From positions 1 to 64,000 of the forward strand of contig CBDBGX010000001.1 in the NCBI GenBank assembly GCA_965205275.1: 64,000 nt of DNA, given 5' to 3'. A model generated the notes under the pieces. It searched no databases and had not been told where the DNA came from. It was given only the letters and a program-made list of their open reading frames with translations. A program made the translations under genes and the position numbers. The stretch is from WTFY01 sp965205275 (GTDB lineage: Bacteria > Pseudomonadota > Gammaproteobacteria > UBA4575). This document shows, piece by piece, positions 42,762 to 50,930 of the stretch (position 1 is the stretch's first letter; every line of letters starts with the position of its first letter).

Positions 42762-43166
42762 ATGGTCAATCCAGAGATCGTGCTATTTGCCAATGAGGCC
42801 TTCTATCTTGCGTTTAACAATCGTGACCTTGAAGCGATGGAAAAACTCTGGTCAAGACATACGCCTCCCGTCTGTATTCATCCCGGTTGGAGTGGACTGT
42901 ACAACCGAAACGAAATCATGAAGAGCTGGCAGGATATTTTCAGCAATGAGAATGCACAACAGTTTATCCTCTGTCACAATTCACGGATATTTTTTCAACA
43001 GGACATCATGTCTGTAATATGTTTTGAACAACTGGCGGAGGAATGGCTGATAGCCACCAATAATTTCGTGTTGGAGGAAGGAGATGTCAGGATCTTCCAC
43101 CATCAGGCCAGTCAGTGTTTTGATCCCCCGGATGTGATCGAACAAATCAGACCGTCTTTCCAGTAG
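42762..43166 (+). CDS. SnoaL/NTF2-like (DUF4440-type) protein
   Basis: The 134-residue single-domain protein resembles small NTF2-fold proteins. The N-terminal helix (VLFANEAFYLAFNNRDLEAMEKLW) is followed by PVCIHPGWSGLYNRNEIMKSWQDIF, FFQQDIMSVICFEQLAEEW and a final strand GDVRIFHHQASQC. Members are enzymes or binding proteins of many kinds, so no reaction can be given. It precedes the alcohol dehydrogenase gene by 70 bp on the same strand and could be co-transcribed. Confidence 0.7.
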   Translation: MVNPEIVLFANEAFYLAFNNRDLEAMEKLWSRHTPPVCIHPGWSGLYNRNEIMKSWQDIFSNENAQQFILCHNSRIFFQQDIMSVICFEQLAEEWLIATNNFVLEEGDVRIFHHQASQCFDPPDVIEQIRPSFQ

Positions 43167-43236
43167 TGTTGTACTGCAAGGCTACGTATAGTAAAAATTG
43201 AGTTTCCATCCAGTTTAATCAAGAAAGGAAGATTTC

Positions 43237-44316
43237 ATGAAGGCAGCAGTGTTCAGAGAAGTGGGTAAACCCCTTGAAGTAGAAGAAGTTGAAATTTCCA
43301 AACCCAGTCCTCGGGAAGTGTTGATCCGAACAGCTGCTGCAGGTGTCTGTCACAGTGACCTGCATTTTGTAGAGGGGCTGTATCCTGCGGCGACACCTTT
43401 GGTGCTTGGCCATGAGTCTGCAGGTATTGTGGAAGAGGTTGGCGCCAACGTTACCTATGTGAAACCCGGCGATCATGTCATTACCTGCCTTTCGGTGTTC
43501 TGCGGTCATTGTGAGATGTGCCTTACCGGACATCTGTCGCTTTGCGCCAATCCAGAGACCAGACGAGGCCATGAAGAAGAACCGAGACTTGCAAAGAACA
43601 GTCAGCCGGTACAGCAGTTTGCAGATCTGTCTTCGTTTGCCGAGCAGATGCTGGTACATGAACATGCCATAGTGAAAATCAGAGAAGATATGCCTCTCGA
43701 TCGTGCCGCTCTGATCGGTTGCGGTGTTACAACGGGAGTCGGATCTGTTTTCCATACTGCCGCGGTAGAGCCCGGGTCCACGGTTGCGGTGATCGGTTGT
43801 GGAGGTGTTGGATTGTCCTGTATCAACGGTGCTGAACTTGCCGGGGCAGGTCGGATTATTGCCATAGATACGATAGAAACCAAGTTGGATATGGCGAAGA
43901 TATTCGGTGCGACCGATGTCGTCAACGCCAGCGATGTGAATCCTGTTGGAGAGGTACGCGAATTGACCGGCGGTGGTGTACAGTATTCATTTGAAGCTAT
44001 TGGTCTGAAGCAAACTGCCGAACAGGCGTTCAGTATGCTTCGCCCCGGGGGAACAGCGACGATCATCGGTATGATTCCAATCGGCGTGAAGATTGAACTC
44101 ACCGGAGCAGCGTTCCTTCAGGAGAAGAAAATTCAGGGATCAATGATGGGGTCCAATCGTTTCCGTGTCGATATGCCCCGGTTTATAGATTTCTATCTTG
44201 CCGGGAAATTGCATCTGGATGAAATGGTATCCAAACGCATCCAATTGTCCCAGGTGAATGAAGCGTTTGCCGATATGAAATCCGGGTCGGTTGCCCGCAG
44301 CGTGATTATCTTCTAA
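43237..44316 (+). CDS. Zinc-dependent alcohol dehydrogenase (MDR family, class III-like)
   Basis: The 359-residue enzyme has the catalytic zinc ligands Cys (AAGVCHSDLH), His-Glu (LGHESAGIVEEVG) and Cys (ALIGCGVTTG), and a structural-zinc cluster CGHCEMCLTGHLSLC. The cofactor motif is VAVIGCGGVGLSCINGA with Asp in AIDTIE, indicating NAD(H). Similar enzymes act on alcohols or aldehydes, and formaldehyde-glutathione adducts are possible. The last 66 bases, coding for QVNEAFADMKSGSVARSVII, are repeated twice more downstream. Good AAGGAAG ribosome site. Confidence 0.9.
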   Translation: MKAAVFREVGKPLEVEEVEISKPSPREVLIRTAAAGVCHSDLHFVEGLYPAATPLVLGHESAGIVEEVGANVTYVKPGDHVITCLSVFCGHCEMCLTGHLSLCANPETRRGHEEEPRLAKNSQPVQQFADLSSFAEQMLVHEHAIVKIREDMPLDRAALIGCGVTTGVGSVFHTAAVEPGSTVAVIGCGGVGLSCINGAELAGAGRIIAIDTIETKLDMAKIFGATDVVNASDVNPVGEVRELTGGGVQYSFEAIGLKQTAEQAFSMLRPGGTATIIGMIPIGVKIELTGAAFLQEKKIQGSMMGSNRFRVDMPRFIDFYLAGKLHLDEMVSKRIQLSQVNEAFADMKSGSVARSVIIF

Positions 44317-44478
44317 TCTATTAATTTTTCCAGGTGAATGAAGCGTTGACCGATATGAAATCCGGGCTGGTTGCTTACAGTGTGATAATCTTCAAATTAT
44401 CTATTTTGTCCCCAGTGAATGAAGCGTTTGCCGATATGAAATCCGGGTCGGTTGCCCGCAGTGTGATTATCTTCTAAT
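44251..44478 (+). repeat. Three tandem copies of the alcohol dehydrogenase 3' end, period about 80 bp
   Basis: Copy 1 (44251-44316) is the true gene end. Copy 2 (44331-44396) is diverged, with a base lost after GAAGCG and stop codon changed. Copy 3 (44412-44478) is almost identical to copy 1 over GAATGAAGCGTTTGCCGATA and onward. The copies start CAGGTGAATG, CAGGTGAATG and CCAGTGAATG. Copies 2 and 3 are outside any frame; the last bases overlap the stop of the facing flavoprotein gene. Confidence 0.9.
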
Positions 44479-45982
44479 TTTTTCCAAGATAGTTCGAGGC
44501 ACTGAGACCGGCTATCCTGCCAAAGACCGCACCGGAAGTCAGGCCGGTGCCCCCGGGATAGTTGAAGTAGAATAATCCGCCAACCATCTCTCCTGCAGCA
44601 AACAGACCAGGAATTTCGAACTCGTCCTGGTCTACAACGCAGGCATTTCCGTTTATTTTCAGTCCGCCAAAAGTAAAGGTAATACCGCAGGTTACCTGAA
44701 AAGCACTGTACGGAGGGCTGTCCAGCGGGTTTGCCCAGTTGGATTTGTCGATATTGAGTCCGATGGTTTTAAGTCCGTCCTTAATGGCAGGATTGAATGG
44801 TATATTTGTCTGTACAGCTTGGTTAAACGCTTTGACGGTTTGTAGAAAGCGACTTGCATCGACACCTTCAAGTTTTGCCGCGAGGGCGTCGACAGTGGCG
44901 GCTGTAACTCTGGTCACTTGCCTGATGCGGTATTCATCGCGCAGTAAATCTGCCACCTTGCTGTCGAAAACCTGCCAGGCAAATTGCGCTGGCTGGTTGA
45001 GGATCTCGCGACCATAACGGGCATAAGTGTAGTTTCTGAAGTCTGCTCCTTCGTCCACAAATCTTTCACCATTGGCGTTAATCAGCAGGCCCAGGGGATA
45101 TGAATGTTTCTGAAAACCATCGCCAACGTCAAGGTCACCAAATTCAGGAGCGTTTCTGTCCCAGCCGACAGCATGACAGCCGGACCAGTTACCGTAAGGA
45201 GCAGCGCCAAGATCCAGACCCATCTTGATCCCATCTCCAGTGTTATAACGGGTTCCGCGAACCTTCGCGAGTTCCCATCCCGGTCCGAGATATCGGGTTC
45301 GCCATTCACTGTTTGCTTCAAAGCCGCCACAGGCAAGTATCACTGCACCACAATCGATGCTGGCCAGCCTGCCGCCATGTTTGAAGATTACTCCAGCGGT
45401 TTTGCCTTCCGACATGACGATATCAATAACACGGCTTTCATATCTGACTGGAATGTCATGAACCGCCGCTGCCTTGTTGAGATTGTCAATCAGTCCTGGT
45501 CCGCCACCCCAGGCCTCCACGGTAAGGCCTCCCCAGAATTTGAATTTACCATCTACTTTGAATGCCTGACGGCCATACATGGGAAGAAATCTCACCCCTT
45601 TGCTCTTCATCCACTGCAGTGTGGAGAGACTGTTTTCAACTAGTAATTCGGTGAGTTCCGGGTCGCATCGATACTGCGTTATGAGACCCATGTCATCATA
45701 GAACTGGTCTCGAGTATAGGTACCAAAGTCAGACCCTGCGATTTCATCGTCGGACAGTTCCGGCATAATTGTTCTGAGGTCTTCTACGCCATCATAAACA
45801 AAGCGCATTGCCCCGGCCGTGTATCGAGAATTCCCCCCCTTTTGCGATTCCGGTGCTCTTTCCAGAACCAGTACACTGGCACCGGATTCTCTCGCCGACA
45901 ATGCCGCACAGAGAGCCGCGTTTCCGGCGCCGACAACAACAACGTCGTAGTATTCATTCATACCTTTTGTCTCTAAAGACAT
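44474..45982 (-). CDS. FAD-dependent tricarballylate dehydrogenase-like protein
   Basis: The protein has about 502 residues from the ATG at 45982 (AGAGG upstream); a TTG at 45988 is also in frame. FAD-binding motifs: DVVVVGAGNAALCAALSARE, ERAPESQKGGNSRYTAGAMR, VILACGGFEANSEWRTRY, and C-terminal GLFAAGEMVGGLFYFNYPGG with TGLTSGAVFGR. This set is characteristic of the fumarate reductase/succinate dehydrogenase flavoprotein family, TcuA branch, which oxidises tricarballylate to cis-aconitate. No TcuB or TcuC gene is adjacent, so another substrate is possible. It is convergent with the alcohol dehydrogenase repeats. Confidence 0.8.
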   Translation of the reverse strand: MSLETKGMNEYYDVVVVGAGNAALCAALSARESGASVLVLERAPESQKGGNSRYTAGAMRFVYDGVEDLRTIMPELSDDEIAGSDFGTYTRDQFYDDMGLITQYRCDPELTELLVENSLSTLQWMKSKGVRFLPMYGRQAFKVDGKFKFWGGLTVEAWGGGPGLIDNLNKAAAVHDIPVRYESRVIDIVMSEGKTAGVIFKHGGRLASIDCGAVILACGGFEANSEWRTRYLGPGWELAKVRGTRYNTGDGIKMGLDLGAAPYGNWSGCHAVGWDRNAPEFGDLDVGDGFQKHSYPLGLLINANGERFVDEGADFRNYTYARYGREILNQPAQFAWQVFDSKVADLLRDEYRIRQVTRVTAATVDALAAKLEGVDASRFLQTVKAFNQAVQTNIPFNPAIKDGLKTIGLNIDKSNWANPLDSPPYSAFQVTCGITFTFGGLKINGNACVVDQDEFEIPGLFAAGEMVGGLFYFNYPGGTGLTSGAVFGRIAGLSASNYLGKN

Positions 45983-46139
45983 TCTCAAGACCTCTATTCT
46001 GCTTACACTTGCGGCTGGTTTTCTTTAGTTATCTCTTCGGGATTGTACGACTATTGTTATGAGCCGGACAATCCGGCATCCTTTCGTTGGTCGGAATTTC
46101 TTGAATCTTTCCCCTGACTGACAACTGATGGTGGTCGCA

Positions 46140-46275
46140 TCAGCAGTCACATCAATCGCCATAATGGTCAATAAATCGAGCATTCCGTGAGTAAATTCAC
46201 TCAATCAAATAAAGCCGGATGGGATGGTCTTGCTGAAACCCACTATAGAAACTGTCACACTGATATTAAGCTCTA
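46140..46275 (+). repeat. Degenerate upstream duplicate of the methyltransferase 5' end
   Basis: GTGAGTAAATTCACTCAATC at 46187 and the following 75 bases (AATAAAGCCGGATGGGATGG, CTTGCTGAAACCCACTAT) repeat, with about 12 changes, the gene start at 46332 (GTGAGTAAATTCACACAATC and onward). The preceding CACATCAATCGCCATAATGG also matches CACATCAATCACCTTAACG upstream of the gene. The copy ends near 46270 and breaks into unrelated sequence, so it encodes only about 28 residues before a stop. Confidence 0.85.
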
Positions 46276-46319
46276 TTGGCCACTGATGGTGTCACATCAA
46301 TCACCTTAACGATCATAGA

Positions 46320-47093
46320 ATGGGGCATTTAGTGAGTAAATTCACACAATCGAATAAAGCCGGATGGGATGGCCTCGCTGAAACCCATTATCGTAACTAT
46401 CACACTGATAGATTATTGGCTGGCAAACCATTATTGAATGAAGTTATTAAAAGTGAGGTGGGCGAAGTCACGGGTAAGGAACTGGTGCACTTACTCTGTC
46501 ATATCGGTACCGATACACTTTCATGGGCATTGCTGGGCGCCAGTGTGACTGGCATAGATATCTCGTCGGAGTCCCTGAAATACGCAAGAAAGCTGGCCGA
46601 CAAAATGGGAATTGAAGCTGACTTTATTGAAGCAGACATAATGGAAGTAAGAAACAAGGTCCAATCAAAATATGATCTTGCATTCTGTTCGACAGGAGTG
46701 CTCTGCTGGCTTCCAGACGTCAAAAGTTTTGCACAAACTGTGCGACATTTGTTAAATGATGGGGGCATCTTTTACATTTACGAGGGTCATCCTTTCCTAA
46801 GTGCACTCACTGATGAATCAGGATACCAGGGAAACTATTTCCGTAAGGAGGTGTGGGAATTCGAGAACATGGGTGATTACACGGACCCAGATCTTAAAGT
46901 TCCAACCAGGTCTTACGAGTGGAATTGGACAATGGGCGAGATTGTTACTGCATTTTGTGAAGCACGATTCAGGATAGAGTTTCTACATGAATTTCCCCAA
47001 TTCTTCTATGGTGGCTATACCGATATCCAGATCCAGGAAAATAAAACTGAATCATATCCCTGCACTTTCAGTCTTAAAGCACTTGCAGTGTGA
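46320..47093 (+). CDS. Class I SAM-dependent methyltransferase
   Basis: The 257-residue product has a degenerate glycine loop (VHLLCHIGTDTLSWALLGAS, the CHxGxDT form seen in one methyltransferase subfamily), acidic GIDISSESLKYARKLA, ADFIEADIMEV and FCSTGVLCWLPDVKSFAQTV. Its substrate is unknown. Starts at ATG 46320 or GTG 46332 are both possible; the duplicated upstream copy keeps GTGAGTAAATTC but not the ATG, which favours 46332. It stands apart from neighbours, with AT-rich DNA downstream. Confidence 0.8.
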   Translation: MGHLVSKFTQSNKAGWDGLAETHYRNYHTDRLLAGKPLLNEVIKSEVGEVTGKELVHLLCHIGTDTLSWALLGASVTGIDISSESLKYARKLADKMGIEADFIEADIMEVRNKVQSKYDLAFCSTGVLCWLPDVKSFAQTVRHLLNDGGIFYIYEGHPFLSALTDESGYQGNYFRKEVWEFENMGDYTDPDLKVPTRSYEWNWTMGEIVTAFCEARFRIEFLHEFPQFFYGGYTDIQIQENKTESYPCTFSLKALAV

Positions 47094-47350
47094 GACCGAA
47101 AACAGCCGGAATTTGCACTGTACAAATACCTGTTTGGCCTGGGAAGATCTCAATTGGATTTTGGAAGAAAACCGGGGGCGTCACACTGCTGCTTCAGATC
47201 GGATGAATAGTCTGTTTAAATCTCTCGGGGATAGAGAATGAATCCGGGGAAAGTGTACTCAAAAAGAAAAGAATATATAATAATAAATATAGCAATATGA
47301 ATTAGTTAAGCTATAATATACTGTATTCTATTACAGTAGTGATCCAGTCC

Positions 47351-49327
47351 ATGACATCCCCCGAACCCACACCTTTCCCCGAGAATTCACTTGAACGCAG
47401 CCTGCAGCGACGCGCCCGCAGTGCAGAACTGGAACCACAGATCATCAAGCTCGCTGGCGAGATCAACGCCGCTGACTATCGCTTCCTCAAACTGCTCGCG
47501 GAATTCGATGACAACCATGGCTGGTGGGGCGACGGTATCAAGTCCTTCGCCCACTGGCTCAACTACATGATCGGTCTCAATGAAGTGGTCGCACGCGAGA
47601 AAGTGCGCGTAGCTCGTGCCCTGACTGATCTGCCACTGATCGACGAGGCTTTTCGGCTGGGTAAACTCAGCTACTCCAAAGTCCGGGCCATCACCCGCAT
47701 CGGTACGCCGAACAACCAGGACTTTCTGCTGATGATTGCCGAATACGGCACCGCCAGCCATATTGAACATTTGGCTCGCAAGTATCGCCTTTGCCAGCGA
47801 CTGGATGCCGAAGTGGATCCGGATGAACTCTGGAAGAAGGACCGTGCGTTCTACTATCGCATTGATGAAGACGGCATGTATCTGTTCGAAGGACGGTTGC
47901 CCGCGGAGGAAGGCGCGGTCATTATCAAAGCGATCGATATGATGCGAAAAGCGATCCGCCGGGAGCGCGGTGATGACCCGGAACAGGTCCAAGCGCGGAT
48001 TATGGCGCAACGGGCGCAACAGCAGGATGATCAGGATGAGTCATCGTCCCGGACAGATGTCCAGTCGGAGCCATGGAGCCAGAAGGATCAACCACATATC
48101 CAGTCTCAATCTCAACCACACTTCCAGCAAGGACTGTCGCAGCAACAAAATGATCAGGGTGAGCCACAGACTTGGGTACAAGACCAGCCACAGGACCAGA
48201 TAGACCAGACACAAGCTGAGCCACAGAACCAACAGAACCAGGCACAGTCTCAGCCACACGACCAGCAGGATGATCTGTCGCACCAGGATGATCAGGGTGA
48301 GCCACAGACTTGGGTACAAGACCAGATACAAGCTGAGCCACACGATCAGCAGAACCAGACACTGTCTCAGCCACAGGACCAACAGAACAAGGCACAGTCT
48401 CAGCCACACGACCAGCAGGACCAACAGGACCAACAGGACCAGGCACAGTCTGAATCATACGATCAACAGAACCAGTCACAATCCGCGTCACAGAACCAGC
48501 CACACTGCCAGCACTCAACCGGTAATGAGAACGCATCTCAAAATGTTTCCGCGGAAACATTTATCCAGGATATCAACCCACCGGATATCCTGGATGATCA
48601 GGCGTCTGCCCTGACCCAGTTGGCGGAACATTATCTGGAAACCGCCAACAAGTCGTCTCCCCACACCAGCCTCAGCGAAAAATACCAGGTGTTGCTGCAT
48701 ATCAACGCCAATGAAGCGCATGTCGATCACCAGATCAATCAAGGTGATATCTGCCATGTCGAGAACAACAAGTTCCTCTCCCGGGAGGTCGCCCGCCAGT
48801 TAGCCTGTGACACCCATATGCGGGTGGTGCTTGAAGATGATGACGGCAAGGTCCTGAATATTGGTCGCAAAAGCCGGACGATTCCCCGCGCCATTGCTCA
48901 TGCCCTGAACATCCGCGATGGCGGATGCCGGTATCCGGGGTGTACCCAGCACTTCTGGACCGATGCACATCATGTCAGGCACTGGGCGGCTGGCGGTGAA
49001 ACAAAACTGGAGAATCTCATTACTCTGTGCCGTTTCCATCACACACAGCTGCACAAGGATGTGTATGAGATCCATGTTAAGGATCAGGACTTTGTTTTCA
49101 TCAACCAGGACAAGGAAGAAATCCTGCGGTCAATTCATCCACAGTTTCCCGTTGTGGAAGCGGATGATCGGGTTCAGTCGATGTTGAAGGACCAGGCTCA
49201 CATCGGAATCGACGCCAACACAGCTGAGACCAAATGGCGCGGTGACGCGATGGATATCCAGATGGCGCTTCATGTGGCCTTCGATGCGGAACGTGACGAT
49301 GTCATCAAACCTGGGGATCCGGACTGA
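47351..49327 (+). CDS. DUF222/HNH endonuclease-domain protein with large Gln-rich repeat insert
   Basis: From ATG 47351 the protein is about 658 residues. Residues 1-215 form a DUF222 domain (GDGIKSFAHWLNYMIGLNEVVA, RVARALTDLPLIDEAFRLGK, LSYSKVRAITRIG). Residues about 220-400 are a hydrophilic Gln/Asp/Ser/Pro/His insert of degenerate repeats (QSQPHDQQ, GEPQTWVQDQ twice). The C-terminal HNH nuclease is GGCRYPGCTQHFWTDAHHVRHW and NLITLCRFHHTQLH. Related proteins are often multicopy and linked with mobile DNA; function unproven. TATAAT at 47312 in AT-rich DNA may be its -10 box. Confidence 0.85.
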   Translation: MTSPEPTPFPENSLERSLQRRARSAELEPQIIKLAGEINAADYRFLKLLAEFDDNHGWWGDGIKSFAHWLNYMIGLNEVVAREKVRVARALTDLPLIDEAFRLGKLSYSKVRAITRIGTPNNQDFLLMIAEYGTASHIEHLARKYRLCQRLDAEVDPDELWKKDRAFYYRIDEDGMYLFEGRLPAEEGAVIIKAIDMMRKAIRRERGDDPEQVQARIMAQRAQQQDDQDESSSRTDVQSEPWSQKDQPHIQSQSQPHFQQGLSQQQNDQGEPQTWVQDQPQDQIDQTQAEPQNQQNQAQSQPHDQQDDLSHQDDQGEPQTWVQDQIQAEPHDQQNQTLSQPQDQQNKAQSQPHDQQDQQDQQDQAQSESYDQQNQSQSASQNQPHCQHSTGNENASQNVSAETFIQDINPPDILDDQASALTQLAEHYLETANKSSPHTSLSEKYQVLLHINANEAHVDHQINQGDICHVENNKFLSREVARQLACDTHMRVVLEDDDGKVLNIGRKSRTIPRAIAHALNIRDGGCRYPGCTQHFWTDAHHVRHWAAGGETKLENLITLCRFHHTQLHKDVYEIHVKDQDFVFINQDKEEILRSIHPQFPVVEADDRVQSMLKDQAHIGIDANTAETKWRGDAMDIQMALHVAFDAERDDVIKPGDPD

Positions 49328-49776
49328 TATCAACAGAGTATTTTCCAATACTAAAATGAGTCAGAAGAAAGGTGTTTTTTAGTCTGTCTTCTGGTTCTGT
49401 TCGTTGATGGTTTTAATGAGTATTTGAGAGGCTTTAGTAACTGGTCCGCCGCCTGATTATCGCTGATCTCGTGCGCGATGCGATCATGGTTCTTTCATTG
49501 AGGGTGTGGGAGAATGGGTAGACTGACTGGTGTAATGTATGAGTGGGGAAGAGGCAGGTGAACTACGAGAGCGCATGGCGCACCTGGAAGGATTGTTGGA
49601 AGGTTTGCGTGAAGCACCTGAGCTGTTACTTGATTCGATAAATAATTGGTTGGATACAACAGGAGTCGCACATCGGTGGATTGTTGCGATGTGTCGGTTT
49701 GCGGCCGTGCATCGCTCCACGAGGGTCTCGCCAGTGCTGAACAACACACACATTCCCTTATATATCAGGAGAAAAA
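49328..49776. other. Gap with no convincing gene between the HNH and VOC genes
   Basis: An open frame at 49539-49784 (+) would encode 81 residues beginning MSGEEAGELRERMAHLEGLL, a coiled-coil-like stretch that then loses any pattern; it overlaps the VOC start and may be a gene remnant. A minus-strand frame at 49484-49873 looks like its shadow. A weak stem (CAGAAGA/TCTTCTG, 49362-49393) may end HNH transcription. Nothing else was recognised. Confidence 0.4.
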
Positions 49777-50553
49777 ATGGGTAACCCAATAGTTCATTTT
49801 GAAATTGCCGGACCCGAAGGGCTCTCGCTGCAACAGTTCTATCGGGACTTGTTCGGGTGGGATGTTCTGACACAGGGCGAGGAGATGGGATATTACGGTC
49901 TCGTACAGTGGAACGAGGGTGGCATCGGCGGCGGCATCTTTCAATCTAGCGAGGATATGCCTTTTCGCAACTATGTGACAGTCTATATCCAGGTTGACGA
50001 CCTGCAAGCCACGCTCGATAAAGCGTCTGGTCTGGGTGCGAACACTATCTTGCCTCCGATGGAGATAGCGCCTGACTCGGGCTCAATTGCCATGTTCACA
50101 GACCCTGCCGGAAACTTTATGGGACTGCATTTGCCGCCGACTGAAATGGCTGACCAAATACCGCCCAAGGGCAATGCTCCACCGGTGGTGCACTTCGAGG
50201 TGGGAGGCAGCAACGCAGAGGCGCTTGCCGAATTCTATATCCAGATGTTTGACTGGCAGATAAACTTCCTTGAGGAGAATAACTATAGACTTATCCAGCA
50301 GGAACCTGATGGCATAGGAGGTGGTCTCTTCCAGCACACGCCTGAAATGCCGCCAAACAGTGTTTCCATCGCTGTGATGGTTGATGACCTGCAAGCGTAT
50401 CTGGATAAAGCCGTAGGATTGGGCGGTAGCGCCCTTATGCCTCCGACAGAGATTCCGGGTGGCTTTGGTGCGATTGCAATCTTCTATGACATCGCTGGTA
50501 ATCGCATATCACTATTCAAGTCGCCGGAGGGACACGTTTCCCCAAACGACTAA
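49777..50553 (+). CDS. Two-domain VOC (glyoxalase/dioxygenase-fold) protein
   Basis: The 258-residue protein contains two similar vicinal-oxygen-chelate domains: residues 1-120 (IVHFEIAGPEGLSLQQFYRDLFGW ... FTDPAGNFMGLHL) and 130-250 (VVHFEVGGSNAEALAEFYIQMFDW ... FYDIAGNRISLFKS). Each starts with a His (VHFE) usable as a metal ligand. A clear AGGAG precedes the ATG. Proteins of this type include glyoxalases, resistance proteins and unknowns; no reaction can be assigned. It is a single gene on the plus strand. Confidence 0.85.
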   Translation: MGNPIVHFEIAGPEGLSLQQFYRDLFGWDVLTQGEEMGYYGLVQWNEGGIGGGIFQSSEDMPFRNYVTVYIQVDDLQATLDKASGLGANTILPPMEIAPDSGSIAMFTDPAGNFMGLHLPPTEMADQIPPKGNAPPVVHFEVGGSNAEALAEFYIQMFDWQINFLEENNYRLIQQEPDGIGGGLFQHTPEMPPNSVSIAVMVDDLQAYLDKAVGLGGSALMPPTEIPGGFGAIAIFYDIAGNRISLFKSPEGHVSPND

Positions 50554-50930
50554 TCTGATGCGCCGGAGGTTGCCCTGTACCTGTAATTGACTCTCACGGA
50601 GGTCGGCGTACACATGGAAAGTGCTGAGGAAATTCGGCTTGCCATATTGGCTTTGGATTTATTCTGCAGAGTTGTGGCTATGTTCACACAGTCAGAGTCG
50701 CCTATATCTCAAAAAGTGAGTAGTCCGAACTTATACGTTTCCCGCTGGTATGACGATAGGTACTGGTCGGATTCCAAGCGATGCTTAAGACGAAACGGTC
50801 CCGTGTATAACCGATAATAATAAGACAGGCAGGTTGAATGTTGGGGAGGTTGTCGTTTCCGGGACACTGACAATGAACTCCACAATAGGTATTATGCGCA
50901 GGTTCGGTAATTGATATTGGAAAATCTTGT
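50554..50930. other. 377-bp gap without a recognised gene
   Basis: Short frames here (for example 50587-50817 on plus, 50702-51043 on minus) have no recognisable motif or good ribosome site. The last 100 bp probably hold the promoter of the ABC ATPase gene, but no clear box pair was found. Confidence 0.5.

Noticed and set aside
48000..48614. Long minus- and plus-strand frames in the Gln-rich part of the HNH gene
   Set aside because: They are shadows of the repetitive CAG/CAC codons; the true frame has DUF222 and HNH domains on both sides.
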